From positions 1,130,001 through 1,194,000 of the forward strand of contig NZ_CP047050.1 in NCBI RefSeq assembly GCF_009799805.1: 64,000 nucleotides of DNA, written 5' to 3'. Source of the DNA: Myroides phaeus. Lineage in GTDB: Bacteria > Bacteroidota > Bacteroidia > Flavobacteriales > Flavobacteriaceae. Below are positions 45,023 through 53,426 of this stretch, in pieces; position 1 is the stretch's first letter, and the number at the start of each line of letters is the position of its first letter. Position numbers and translations under genes: made by a program. The notes under the pieces were generated by a model, which saw only the letters and a list, made by a program, of their open reading frames with translations, made no database searches and was not told the DNA's origin.

Positions 45023-46084
45023 ATGGCTGTTAAGTTTAAGAACTCTTATAAGTTTGCAATAAAGTCATCATCTGTGATTACTTTGATTAGCTTTATTGTA
45101 TTATTTCCATTTACTTTTTTCTTTTTAGAGATTTCTGTGTGGTACCTTTTATTGTATTGTGCCTTTCTTTATACTATATCCTTTTTTATTCTACAATATA
45201 GAGTGGAGTATTTTATTTACCGTAGGATTAAAAAAATTTATGACAATGTTTCACTTTTAGAGCATAGTGAATTAAGATCGAGATCTGTAACGACGGATAT
45301 TAAAACACTTACAGAAGAGATTGAAAAGTTTGCTTTAAACAAGAAAATAGAAGTTGAATCCTTAGAAGTTCGCGAAGAGTACAGACGTGAATTCTTAGGT
45401 AATATTTCACACGAATTAAAAACTCCCCTTTTTACAATCCAAAGCTATTTAGACACACTAATTGATGGTGCTGTTGATGACTTAGAAGTGCGCGATAACT
45501 ATTTAGAACGTACAAGTCTCAGTGTAGAGCGATTAATCTATATTGTACAAGACTTGGATATGATTACTAAATTAGAAACAGGTCGACTTCATTTAAACCA
45601 AACTACATTTGATATTGTTGAGACTATTCAACATGCGTTTGACTTTTTAGAGTATAAGGCTAAAAAACGCAATATTTCTTTGATTTTTGATATGAACTAT
45701 GACAAGCCTATTTATGTAGTAGGAGATAAAGAGCGCATAGGTCAAGTTGTAACGAACTTAATTGACAACTCTATTAAATACGGTAAAGAAAAGGGAACTA
45801 CTGAAGTAAGTATAGAAGACCTTGTGAAGAATAAATTAATCGTGAGAGTTACCGATAACGGAACAGGGATTAAAAAAGAGAATATCTCTCGTTTATTTGA
45901 ACGTTTTTATCGCATTGATAAAAGTGGGTCACGAACAGTAGGAGGCTCAGGATTAGGACTCTCTATTGTAAAACATATTGTTGAAGCTCACGATGAACAC
46001 ATCTATGTAGAGAGTAGTTATGGCTATGGATCTGAATTTTCATTTACCTTAGAAAAGGCTTTAACGAGTAAGCTTGAAAAATAA
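45023..46084 (+). CDS. Membrane sensor histidine kinase paired with the OmpR-type regulator
   Basis: The 353-residue kinase has two membrane helices at about residues 15-35 and 39-58 with almost no extracytoplasmic loop, a linker, then a HisKA domain with GNISHELKTPLFTIQSYLDT (His130) and a HATPase domain with VTNLIDNSIKYGKE, DNGTGI, RFYRIDKSGSR and GSGLGLSIVKHI. The PhoR-like arrangement without a periplasmic sensor suggests it senses through the membrane or a partner protein. It probably forms the second gene of a two-gene operon. Confidence 0.92.
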   Translation: MAVKFKNSYKFAIKSSSVITLISFIVLFPFTFFFLEISVWYLLLYCAFLYTISFFILQYRVEYFIYRRIKKIYDNVSLLEHSELRSRSVTTDIKTLTEEIEKFALNKKIEVESLEVREEYRREFLGNISHELKTPLFTIQSYLDTLIDGAVDDLEVRDNYLERTSLSVERLIYIVQDLDMITKLETGRLHLNQTTFDIVETIQHAFDFLEYKAKKRNISLIFDMNYDKPIYVVGDKERIGQVVTNLIDNSIKYGKEKGTTEVSIEDLVKNKLIVRVTDNGTGIKKENISRLFERFYRIDKSGSRTVGGSGLGLSIVKHIVEAHDEHIYVESSYGYGSEFSFTLEKALTSKLEK

Positions 46085-46152
46085 AATCTGTATCTTATTG
46101 ACAGATAGCGTTAAAGAAAAAAATAAAAAATTTTACTTTCGGTATAATTACT

Positions 46153-46160
46153 TAATTTTG
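46153..46160 (+). promoter_or_regulatory. -7 element of the trmB operon
   Basis: TAATTTTG about 25 bases before the GTG start. No good -33 TTG is at the usual distance. Confidence 0.45.
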
Positions 46161-46184
46161 CGCAAATTTTTAATTGAATAAAAC

Positions 46185-46856
46185 GTGGGAAGTAAAAATA
46201 AATTAAAGCGATTCAGAGAGAACGAAACTTTTGACAACGTGTTTCAACCTACAAGAGAAGAAATGCTTGAAAATTTACCACAGAAAGGTAACTGGGGTAA
46301 AGAAGTATTTAAAAACGACAATCCAATTATCCTTGAGTTAGGATGTGGAAAAGGAGAGTACACTGTTGAGTTAGCAAAGCGTTTTCCTGAAAAGAACTTT
46401 ATTGGAATAGACATCAAAGGAGCTCGTTTTTGGCGAGGTGCAAAAACTGCTGTTGATTCTGGAATGAATAATGTAGCTTTTTTACGTACTCAAATTGAAT
46501 TGATTGAATACGCATTTGCACAAGGAGAAGTTAGTGAGATATGGATTACTTTCCCAGACCCTCAAATCAAGTACAAACGTACAAAACACCGTTTGACAAA
46601 TAGTGAGTTTTTACAACGTTATAAAGGAATCTTGAAAGAAGATGGTATAATGAATTTAAAAACTGACAGTGAGTTTATGCACGGTTATACTTTAGGTTTA
46701 TTACACGGAGAAGGACATGAAGTAATTTATGCTAATCACCATGTTTACAAAAATGAAGGTGCTCCAGCTGTAGTAACAGAAATTCAAACGTTCTACGAAT
46801 CTCAGTATTTAGAACAAAACAAAGCGATTACTTACATTCAATTCAGAATTAAGTAG
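46185..46856 (+). CDS. trmB: tRNA (guanine-N7-)-methyltransferase
   Basis: Methylates G46 in the tRNA variable loop using SAM. The 223-residue product starts at GTG (MGSKNKLKRFRENETF, matching the flavobacterial N terminus) and shows LELGCGKGEYTVELA and FIGIDIKGARFW for SAM binding, EIWITFPDPQIKYKRTKHRL, the family signature, and NLKTDSEFMHGYTL. It is one base from the LysE-like gene, so they form an operon. Confidence 0.95.
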   Translation: MGSKNKLKRFRENETFDNVFQPTREEMLENLPQKGNWGKEVFKNDNPIILELGCGKGEYTVELAKRFPEKNFIGIDIKGARFWRGAKTAVDSGMNNVAFLRTQIELIEYAFAQGEVSEIWITFPDPQIKYKRTKHRLTNSEFLQRYKGILKEDGIMNLKTDSEFMHGYTLGLLHGEGHEVIYANHHVYKNEGAPAVVTEIQTFYESQYLEQNKAITYIQFRIK

Positions 46857-46857
46857 A

Positions 46858-47484
46858 ATGGTATTTGAGATATTTACATTACTATTATTAGGATTTTTTG
46901 CAGCAACTCTGGGAGTTTCCCTTCCCGGGTTGCTTAATATGACTGCCGTAAAAATAGCAAAGGAAGACGGAGGTAAACAAGCGTTCTTATACGTTTGTGG
47001 TGCTTTGGCTGTTATATTTATTCAAACGTATATTGCCATCTTTTTTGCAAAGTTAATTGACTCGAGTCCTGCTATAACAGAAGCATTACACGAAATAGGG
47101 CTTGTTATTTTTGGGTTGTTAACTATTTACTTTTTATTCTTTGCTAAGAAAAAAGAGAAGAAGAAAAAACAAAGTCCTTCTAAGCTTAAATCGCCTTTTC
47201 TATACGGAGGTTTATTAGCTGCTATTAATGTATTCCCAATACCTTATTACGTATTTTTAAGTGTTACTTTGGCCAGTTACAACTATCCTATTTTTGAGAT
47301 GATTTATACGATTTTCTTTTCATTAGGAGTTGTTTTGGGTTCTGGGTTAATGTTTTATATCTACGTTTCTTTCTTTAAAAAGCCTTCACGTGAAGACGCT
47401 TTTATCCTCAAAAATATCAATTATGTGATTGGTTCAATCACAGGAGTAATCAGTTTAATTACCATTTACAAGCTGTTTTCGTAA
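46858..47484 (+). CDS. LysE-family membrane transporter
   Basis: The 208-residue protein has about six membrane helices and the LysE/RhtB start FAATLGVSLPGLLNMTAVKI, with the Gly and Pro residues of the family. A charged loop (FAKKKEKKKKQS) splits the two halves. The family exports amino acids and related compounds; the substrate cannot be read from the sequence. It overlaps the next gene by one base. Confidence 0.85.
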   Translation: MVFEIFTLLLLGFFAATLGVSLPGLLNMTAVKIAKEDGGKQAFLYVCGALAVIFIQTYIAIFFAKLIDSSPAITEALHEIGLVIFGLLTIYFLFFAKKKEKKKKQSPSKLKSPFLYGGLLAAINVFPIPYYVFLSVTLASYNYPIFEMIYTIFFSLGVVLGSGLMFYIYVSFFKKPSREDAFILKNINYVIGSITGVISLITIYKLFS

Positions 47485-47816
47485 TGGCAGAGAAAGACAA
47501 TTTCTTTGAGCGAGTTTATGCCGTTGTAAGGCAAATACCTGAAGGAAGGGTTACAACGTATGGCGCTATTGCAAAGGCGATAGGTGCTGCAAAGTCAGCC
47601 CGAATGGTTGGTTATGCGATGAATGCTTCTCATTTTGACGACACAGTGCCCGCACATCGCGTTGTAAACCGCGTTGGACTACTAAGTGGTAAGCATCATT
47701 TTGATGGAACTAACCTTATGCAACAGCTTTTAGAGAGTGAAGGGGTTGTTATTAAAGACAATAAAGTTCAAAACTTCCAAGAACTATTGTGGATACCTCC
47801 TGTATGTATAGAATAG
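47484..47816 (+). CDS. Alkyltransferase-like (MGMT-family) protein without the catalytic cysteine
   Basis: The 110-residue product matches the DNA-binding half of O6-alkylguanine-DNA alkyltransferase: FERVYAVVRQIPEGRVTTYGAIAKAIG and MVGYAMNAS. Where active enzymes have PCHRV, it has VPAHRVVNR, so the acceptor Cys is Ala57. Proteins of this type (ATL) bind alkylated bases and feed nucleotide-excision repair instead of repairing directly. It closes the trmB-LysE operon. A catalytic role in alkyl transfer is ruled out by the missing Cys. Confidence 0.9.
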   Translation: MAEKDNFFERVYAVVRQIPEGRVTTYGAIAKAIGAAKSARMVGYAMNASHFDDTVPAHRVVNRVGLLSGKHHFDGTNLMQQLLESEGVVIKDNKVQNFQELLWIPPVCIE

Positions 47817-48623
47817 TAATTATTCTGGGCTTTATTTATTATATCAGTTAGTTTCTTTTTTGAAAAACAAGGAGAAGAAGTAAAAAGTACCATTGTACAA
47901 AGCACCATTTTTTTGAGCTAAAAAGTTATTTAATGACTCTTTTGTAAAGCTTTTTTCTATAAAAACACTATTCAAAAGTTGTTTTTTCTTCAAATTAACC
48001 TATTTCAACCCTTTTTTTTGTAGTTAATTATAAATCTTTTTTCTTGCCCAAAAAAGGCTGTGTAAAAAAGATAAATCTCTTGTATCTCTTGCTATCAAAG
48101 AGTTTGTAAATGCTATTAGGATTGCATTCTCTTGTTAGCAGTAGGATTTATAGTATAATTTAGTCCAATTTTTAGATTAGTTATTGTCTGATATACACGC
48201 AAAATTGTCTGACAATTGTCCGAGTTTACTGGCCTGAGCATCATTTTAGTCGGACAACTGTCGGAGGATTGTCAGACAAGCCTCAGAGGAGCCTAAAAAT
48301 AGAGCTTTGTCATTGTATTTTAAAAGAGTCTTTTTACTTAGTCTGTATAGGTAATTTGTCTCCGTTTAAATAATATTCAGCTTCTTTCTTTATAAGATGT
48401 AATTGGTGGTGTAGCACATCAAAAAGAAATTTTCTTTAAAGGCAAATATATTCTCAGGCAAAGTATTGTAGTTTAGGGAATTTAAAGGAATTTACAACAA
48501 GTAAACAAAGAGTAGGACATAACAATGCAGTAGTTAAATAGCCTACGAATACTCTTATAGCATTGCCAAGTGCTAAACGTTAAGTGAGATAAATGATGTC
48601 TACTATTTAGAGAGTAATCATTT
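47817..48623. other. 800-bp gene-free gap with TTGTCnGACAA palindromes
   Basis: Lies between convergent genes, so neither promoter is expected here. I see no convincing reading frame. The outstanding content is the cluster of TTGTC/GACAA words at 48184-48279, described separately. The right part (48300-48600) is AT-rich with no clear feature. Confidence 0.55.
48184..48279. repeat. Cluster of TTGTCnGACAA palindromes and related half-sites
   Basis: TTGTCTGACAA (48205-48215) and TTGTCAGACAA (48269-48279) are complete palindromes with one central base. Half-sites are TTGTCTGA (48184-48191), TTGTCCGA (48216-48223), TCGGACAA (48250-48257) and TGTCGGA near 48260. The outer parts of the cluster could also pair into a long imperfect hairpin. 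A related word, TCGGACA, occurs at 51356-51362 in the promoter region of the ABC operon. Confidence 0.6.
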
Positions 48624-49949
48624 TTAGGTAAGAGGGAAATTTAATGCGAATACAGTCGTTTCTTCCTTGCGACTATAAGAAAGATAACCATTGTGCATTT
48701 CTACGATATTTTTAGATAACGGCAGACCAATTCCAGCTCCTTCTTCACGGGTAGTGTAGAAAGGAATAAAAATCTTGTCCTTAATAGCCTCTTCTATACC
48801 AGGGCCATTGTCAATAACCTCAATCCACAAGCGATTGTTCTTTTCAAAAAGGTTGAGTTGTATTAACTTATTTTCTTGTTTATTAACAGCAAACATTGCG
48901 TTGGTTAATAAGTTTATGATTACTTGTTCCATTTGATGAACATCCCATTCAAGTGTCGGGTTGCTTTCAAAGTTATACGCTAAGGTAATTTGTTTGTTTT
49001 TAAACAAAGGAGACAATGTTTCCATACTGTTTTTCAATACATCAGACACAGCCACTAATTGTTTTTTAGGACTTGGCATCATTGTCAACTTGCGGTAGTT
49101 ATTGATAAACTGTTGCAAGTGATCTGTTCTATTAACAATAGTGTTTATACTCACCTTTAAGTCGTCAATATCGTCATCTGTCAGCGGAGTTTCTTCGTTT
49201 AAAATTTCTTGCGTATTATGAGCTAAAGAGTGAATTGGTGTAAGGGAATTCATAATCTCGTGAGAAATAATCTTCATTAGATTTTCCCACGTATCTCTTT
49301 CTTTTTTGTCCAATACCTTTTGAATAGAATCTAATAGAACAATGAAGTATTCTTGATTTTGGCTAACCGTCGTTGAGGTTTGTAAAATGAAGGTTTGTTT
49401 TTCGTCATTTTCAATTTTAATATCAATAGGTTCTTTCGACTCCTTAAAGCCTAAGTGTTGTAAATGACTTGTCAATGCTGGTAATAAACGGTCTAAGTTA
49501 GTCCACGATTTTACCTTTGGAATATCAAATAAATGAGAGAAGTAATCGTTGATCAAAAATACTTCCCATTTGTCTTCTTTTCTTTCAAGGATAACAATTC
49601 CCGTTTCTATATTGTTTAGAATGTTGAGGTACACCAATTCTCTAACCTCATTCTCTTGTTGTTTATTTTGTAATTTCTGATAGAGCAACTGCAAATTGTT
49701 CATTGTCTCATTCGCTTGTGGTTTATTTGATTTCAAAGAGAAGTCATCATAAATCATCGCTAATAATATGCGGTCAATGGTGTTGTAATACTTCTTTTGA
49801 AAAAAGTATAATTCCACAAAAAGAATAGCAATTAGCAATACTACTAATAGCAAAGAATAGTACAATCCCTGTGAATATAAATTCATAGCTAATACTCCTA
49901 AAAGAAGTATTAAAACGATGCGTATAAATGCTTTAGTGTGAAAAGACAT
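48624..49949 (-). CDS. Sensor histidine kinase of an NtrC-type two-component system
   Basis: The 441-residue kinase has two N-terminal membrane helices (about residues 9-24 and 29-51) with a minimal loop, a PAS-like region (about 100-215), a HisKA domain with IISHEIMNSLTPIHSLAH (His230) and a HATPase domain with VIINLLTNAMFAVNKQ, DNGPGIEEAIKDKIF and GIGLPLSKNIVEMHNG. It is the second gene after the sigma-54 regulator on the minus strand, with 14 bases between them. The short loop suggests sensing within the membrane. Confidence 0.92.
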   Translation of the reverse strand: MSFHTKAFIRIVLILLLGVLAMNLYSQGLYYSLLLVVLLIAILFVELYFFQKKYYNTIDRILLAMIYDDFSLKSNKPQANETMNNLQLLYQKLQNKQQENEVRELVYLNILNNIETGIVILERKEDKWEVFLINDYFSHLFDIPKVKSWTNLDRLLPALTSHLQHLGFKESKEPIDIKIENDEKQTFILQTSTTVSQNQEYFIVLLDSIQKVLDKKERDTWENLMKIISHEIMNSLTPIHSLAHNTQEILNEETPLTDDDIDDLKVSINTIVNRTDHLQQFINNYRKLTMMPSPKKQLVAVSDVLKNSMETLSPLFKNKQITLAYNFESNPTLEWDVHQMEQVIINLLTNAMFAVNKQENKLIQLNLFEKNNRLWIEVIDNGPGIEEAIKDKIFIPFYTTREEGAGIGLPLSKNIVEMHNGYLSYSRKEETTVFALNFPLT

Positions 49950-49963
49950 ATTGCGTATTCTAT

Positions 49964-51310
49964 TTAGTTTTTAATGTTGTATTTCTCAAGTCTTCTATAA
50001 AGAGCAGCTCGTGATAAACCTAACTCTTCTGCCGTTTGACTAATATTGCCTTCGTGTTTTTCTAAGGCTTTTAAGATGGAAACTCGCTCCATATCTTGTA
50101 GCGTATTTTCTTCAACAGGACTATCATTTATCATCGTTGATGAAATGCCAAAGTCTGCTAACTTTAATTCAGCTTCATCTGTTAATATCAAAGCACGTTC
50201 AACGCGATTTTGCATTTCACGAATATTTCCCTTCCAATCATAAGCTTCTAAAGAAGAAATTGTTTGTTGACTTACCACAGGAACACTTCTCTCGTATTTA
50301 GAGGCGTATTCATTGATAAAGAAAGATAAAAGTGGACTAATATCTTCTTTTCGTTCTCTCAAAGGAGGAAGCTGTAGGGTTACTGTATTAATTCGATAAT
50401 ATAAATCTTCTCTAAATAGTTTGTTGTTTACTTCTTGTTCTATTGCAGCATTTGTAGCTGTAATAATTCGAATATCTACAGGGCGAACTTTTGATTCACC
50501 TAATCGAATAACACTTTTTGACTGAATTACCTGAAGTAGTTTTGCTTGTAAGTGTAAAGGCACATTTCCAATTTCATCTAAGAAAACAGTACCGCCATTT
50601 GCTGCTTCAAAACGGCCTTCTGTATCTTGTTTAGCATCTGTAAAAGCCCCTTTGGCATACCCGAATAATTCACTTTCGAACAAGTTTTCATTCAATGAGC
50701 CTAAATCAACGTGTATAAATGGTTGGTCTTTTCTTAGGGAGTTGTCGTGAATGTACTTTGCTAATACGTATTTACCCGTACCATTTTCTCCTAAAATAAG
50801 CGCATTAACATCCGTTTTAGCAACGCGATTTGCCATTGTATATACCTTTTGAATACTTGGCGCTTCACCAATAAATACCTTATCTTGTTCAGAAGAAACA
50901 ATAGGTAAGTTCCCTTTTTTACGGGCTTGTTTGACTGCTCCTTTTACAGTTTCAATCAACGCATCATTGTTCCAAGGTTTTAGAATATAATCCGTAGCTC
51001 CTAATTTAATTCCTTCAACAGCTGTTTCAATATTTCCATAAGATGTCATTAAGATGATCTGTGTATTAGGCGATAGACGTTTAATTTCTTTAAACCAGAA
51101 AATACCTTCTTTTCCGTCTTCAAAACCAACGCGATAATTCATATCCAAAATAACCACATCAACACTGTTTTCTCCTAAATATTCTATTATTTTTTTAGGG
51201 TTTGTATTCGTGTTTACTGTTTCAAAATGACGTTTTAATAACATTTTAGCCGCGATTAAAATCTCCGAATTGTCGTCTAATACTAATATGTTGGCTATAA
51301 TCTTTCTCAT
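49964..51310 (-). CDS. Sigma-54-dependent response regulator (NtrC family)
   Basis: The 448-residue regulator has a receiver domain (Asp56 in VVILDMNYRV, followed by an extra segment GFEDGKEGIFWF), an AAA+ domain with GENGTGK (residues 174-180), the sigma-54 contact loop GAFTDA (221-226; the classical motif is GAFTGA), FLDEIGNVPLHLQAKLL and REDLYYRINTV, and a C-terminal Fis-type helix-turn-helix (ISQTAEELGLSRAALYRRLE). It should activate sigma-54 promoters when phosphorylated by the kinase encoded downstream. It is divergent from the ABC operon. Confidence 0.94.
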   Translation of the reverse strand: MRKIIANILVLDDNSEILIAAKMLLKRHFETVNTNTNPKKIIEYLGENSVDVVILDMNYRVGFEDGKEGIFWFKEIKRLSPNTQIILMTSYGNIETAVEGIKLGATDYILKPWNNDALIETVKGAVKQARKKGNLPIVSSEQDKVFIGEAPSIQKVYTMANRVAKTDVNALILGENGTGKYVLAKYIHDNSLRKDQPFIHVDLGSLNENLFESELFGYAKGAFTDAKQDTEGRFEAANGGTVFLDEIGNVPLHLQAKLLQVIQSKSVIRLGESKVRPVDIRIITATNAAIEQEVNNKLFREDLYYRINTVTLQLPPLRERKEDISPLLSFFINEYASKYERSVPVVSQQTISSLEAYDWKGNIREMQNRVERALILTDEAELKLADFGISSTMINDSPVEENTLQDMERVSILKALEKHEGNISQTAEELGLSRAALYRRLEKYNIKN

Positions 51311-51334
51311 AGTAATTTATTGCTGTTTCAAAAG

Positions 51335-51362
51335 CGAACAAAATAGTGTTCGTTATCGGACA
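51335..51362. promoter_or_regulatory. Inverted-repeat operator candidate upstream of the ABC operon
   Basis: Perfect inverted repeat CGAACA (51335-51340), six bases, TGTTCG (51347-51352), followed by TCGGACA (51356-51362), which pairs imperfectly with TGTTCG. It lies about 70 bases upstream of the candidate sigma-54 element, a normal distance for an NtrC-type binding site. Position makes the adjacent regulator the likely binder. Confidence 0.5.
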
Positions 51363-51424
51363 CTGTAAATTTGTCTTTTTTTGTAAGGTGTTGATATTTA
51401 AGGGTGTGCTATTTTATAGTCTAC

Positions 51425-51440
51425 TGGCACATTTTTCTCA
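51425..51440 (+). promoter_or_regulatory. Candidate sigma-54 (-24/-12) promoter of the ABC operon
   Basis: TGGCAC at 51425-51430 is a full -24 element. After five bases the -12 element reads TCTCA instead of TTGCA, so the match is partial. The ATG of the adaptor gene follows 24 bases later. The divergent sigma-54 regulator gene supports the call. Confidence 0.45.
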
Positions 51441-51464
51441 TTGTAAAAGAAAAATAGCGTTAGT

Positions 51465-52706
51465 ATGGACAGAGCCCTTCCTCGTAAAAATAGAAAAAAA
51501 CTTAAAGTATTAGTTACTATAGTAGGAATAATACTTTTATTGTTAGCTACTTACTTTACGTTTTTTCAGACGGTAGTCTTAAATGTACCTAAAAAAGAGA
51601 TAAGAATTAGAGAAGTTACAGAAGACTTTTTTGAGGAGTATATTTCATTTCAGGCACAAGTAGAACCACTACATTCTTTGTTAGTGAATATCGTTGAGGG
51701 AGGATCTATTCAAGAGCGTTTTGTAGAAAATGGAAGTATGGTTGAAAAAGGAGAACCTTTGGTACGCATATATAATCCAACTGCGGAGTTCAGTTTTATG
51801 TCTCAAGAAGCATCGCTAATTGAACAAATGAATAATTTGAACGTGAATAAGATGAATATTCGAAGTCAAGAACTAAATTTAACAAAAGATTTAATTAGCA
51901 TCGAATACGACTATAAAAATGCCGAATTGCAATATCAGTTAAACAAAAAGCTATATGACCAAGAGGTACTTTCTCAGAGTGATTGGGATAAAACAAAAGA
52001 GACATTGTCTTATCAAAAAAAGCGAAAAGCATTGATGGAAGAGAGTATCGCTAAAGAAAAGCAAAGTAATCAAGTACAGTTACAACAAATGGATCAATCG
52101 CTGATTGTCTTAGCAAAAAGCTTAGAGAAGTTGAAAGAAAACAAAGGCAACTTTTTATTGAAAGCCCCTATTTCTGGAAGATTATCCTCTTTTGAAGCAG
52201 TGTTAGGGAAAACCTACCAAGCAGGTGAAAGTATTGGAAAGATAGATGTAATGGAGGGGTATAAGTTGGTCGCACAAGTTGATGAGTTTTATTTAGACAA
52301 GGTAGTTGTTGGACAAAAAGGACAGGTAGATTTAAAAGGACAAATTACAGCTGTAGAAGTAACGAAGATATTGCCAGAAGTAAAAAGTGGTCGCTTTGAA
52401 GTACAGTTGAAATTTTTGACTGAAGGTGAATTAAAATTACAAGAAGGAACAAGTTTCGGGGTTAAATTATTCTTGTCAGGAAAAGAAAAGAGAGTATTAT
52501 TAGCCAAAGGAAACTTTTATCAAGATACAAAAGGCGAATGGGTATATGTGGTTAAAAATAACAAAGCCCAAAGGCGAAATATAGAAATAGGAAGAGAAAA
52601 TCCAGCATATTATGAAGTGATATCTGGATTAGAAGTTGGAGAGCAAGTGATTGTATCGAGTTATAAAGATTATTTGAGAGTTGAACATTTAAATATAGAG
52701 GATTAG
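51465..52706 (+). CDS. MacA/HlyD-type periplasmic adaptor
   Basis: The 413-residue protein has one N-terminal membrane helix (about residues 14-33) after a basic start, and no lipobox. The body has a barrel-sandwich first half (IVEGGSIQERFVENGSMVEKGEPLVRIYNP), a long coiled coil (about 110-220) and a second lipoyl half (FLLKAPISGRLSSFEAVLGKTYQAGES), then a beta-barrel and membrane-proximal domain. It should couple the ABC transporter to an outer-membrane channel; no TolC gene is in the window. It begins the operon, two bases before the ATPase gene. Confidence 0.9.
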   Translation: MDRALPRKNRKKLKVLVTIVGIILLLLATYFTFFQTVVLNVPKKEIRIREVTEDFFEEYISFQAQVEPLHSLLVNIVEGGSIQERFVENGSMVEKGEPLVRIYNPTAEFSFMSQEASLIEQMNNLNVNKMNIRSQELNLTKDLISIEYDYKNAELQYQLNKKLYDQEVLSQSDWDKTKETLSYQKKRKALMEESIAKEKQSNQVQLQQMDQSLIVLAKSLEKLKENKGNFLLKAPISGRLSSFEAVLGKTYQAGESIGKIDVMEGYKLVAQVDEFYLDKVVVGQKGQVDLKGQITAVEVTKILPEVKSGRFEVQLKFLTEGELKLQEGTSFGVKLFLSGKEKRVLLAKGNFYQDTKGEWVYVVKNNKAQRRNIEIGRENPAYYEVISGLEVGEQVIVSSYKDYLRVEHLNIED

Positions 52707-52708
52707 TT

Positions 52709-53413
52709 ATGGTAATATCAATTAAAGAGATGTCTCGTGTTTTCCAAACAGAGGAAGTGGAGACAACAGCATTAAACAAAGTATCCTTAGAAGTGAGAGA
52801 AGGAGAGTTTATCTCAGTAATGGGACCTTCAGGATGTGGGAAATCAACATTGTTAAATATCATCGGGTTATTAGATGATGCGTCATCAGGAAGCTATTTG
52901 CTGTTAGACAAAGAGATGGTGGGGTTGACAGAAAGTCAACGTGCAAAGATTAGAAAAGAGAACATTGGATTTATATTTCAAAACTTCAATTTAATAGACG
53001 AGTTATCTGTTTATGACAACATTGAATTGCCGTTGATTTATAATAAAGTGCCAAGTGGAGAACGCAAAAAACGCGTAATGGAAATAGCAGAACGCTTGAA
53101 TATCGTTCACCGTTTAAAACATTATCCACAACAATTATCAGGGGGACAACAACAACGTGTGGCAGTAGGTCGTGCATTGATTAATAACCCTAAGATTATT
53201 TTGGCGGATGAGCCTACGGGTAACTTAGACAGTAAAAATGGTAGTGAGGTAATGGAGTTGTTGACAGATTTACATCAACAAGGGGCAACTATTATAATGG
53301 TAACCCACTCTAATCACGATGCTTCTTATTCAGAGCGTACTATTTTGATGAAAGACGGAATGATTCTTTCAGAAAAGGTAAATACCAAAATTGTAGATGT
53401 CTTTGCGGACTAA
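52709..53413 (+). CDS. ABC transporter ATPase (MacB/LolD type)
   Basis: The 234-residue ATPase has Walker A GPSGCGKSTLL, Q-loop FIFQNFNLIDELSVYDN, signature LSGGQQQRVAVGRAL, Walker B ILADEPTGNLDS and the switch His in MVTHSNHD. The MacB/LolD/FtsE form is typical for partners of FtsX-like permeases. It is the only ATPase seen in the operon and would have to serve all permeases encoded downstream. Confidence 0.94.
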   Translation: MVISIKEMSRVFQTEEVETTALNKVSLEVREGEFISVMGPSGCGKSTLLNIIGLLDDASSGSYLLLDKEMVGLTESQRAKIRKENIGFIFQNFNLIDELSVYDNIELPLIYNKVPSGERKKRVMEIAERLNIVHRLKHYPQQLSGGQQQRVAVGRALINNPKIILADEPTGNLDSKNGSEVMELLTDLHQQGATIIMVTHSNHDASYSERTILMKDGMILSEKVNTKIVDVFAD

Positions 53414-53426
53414 AAAAAGTAAGAGT

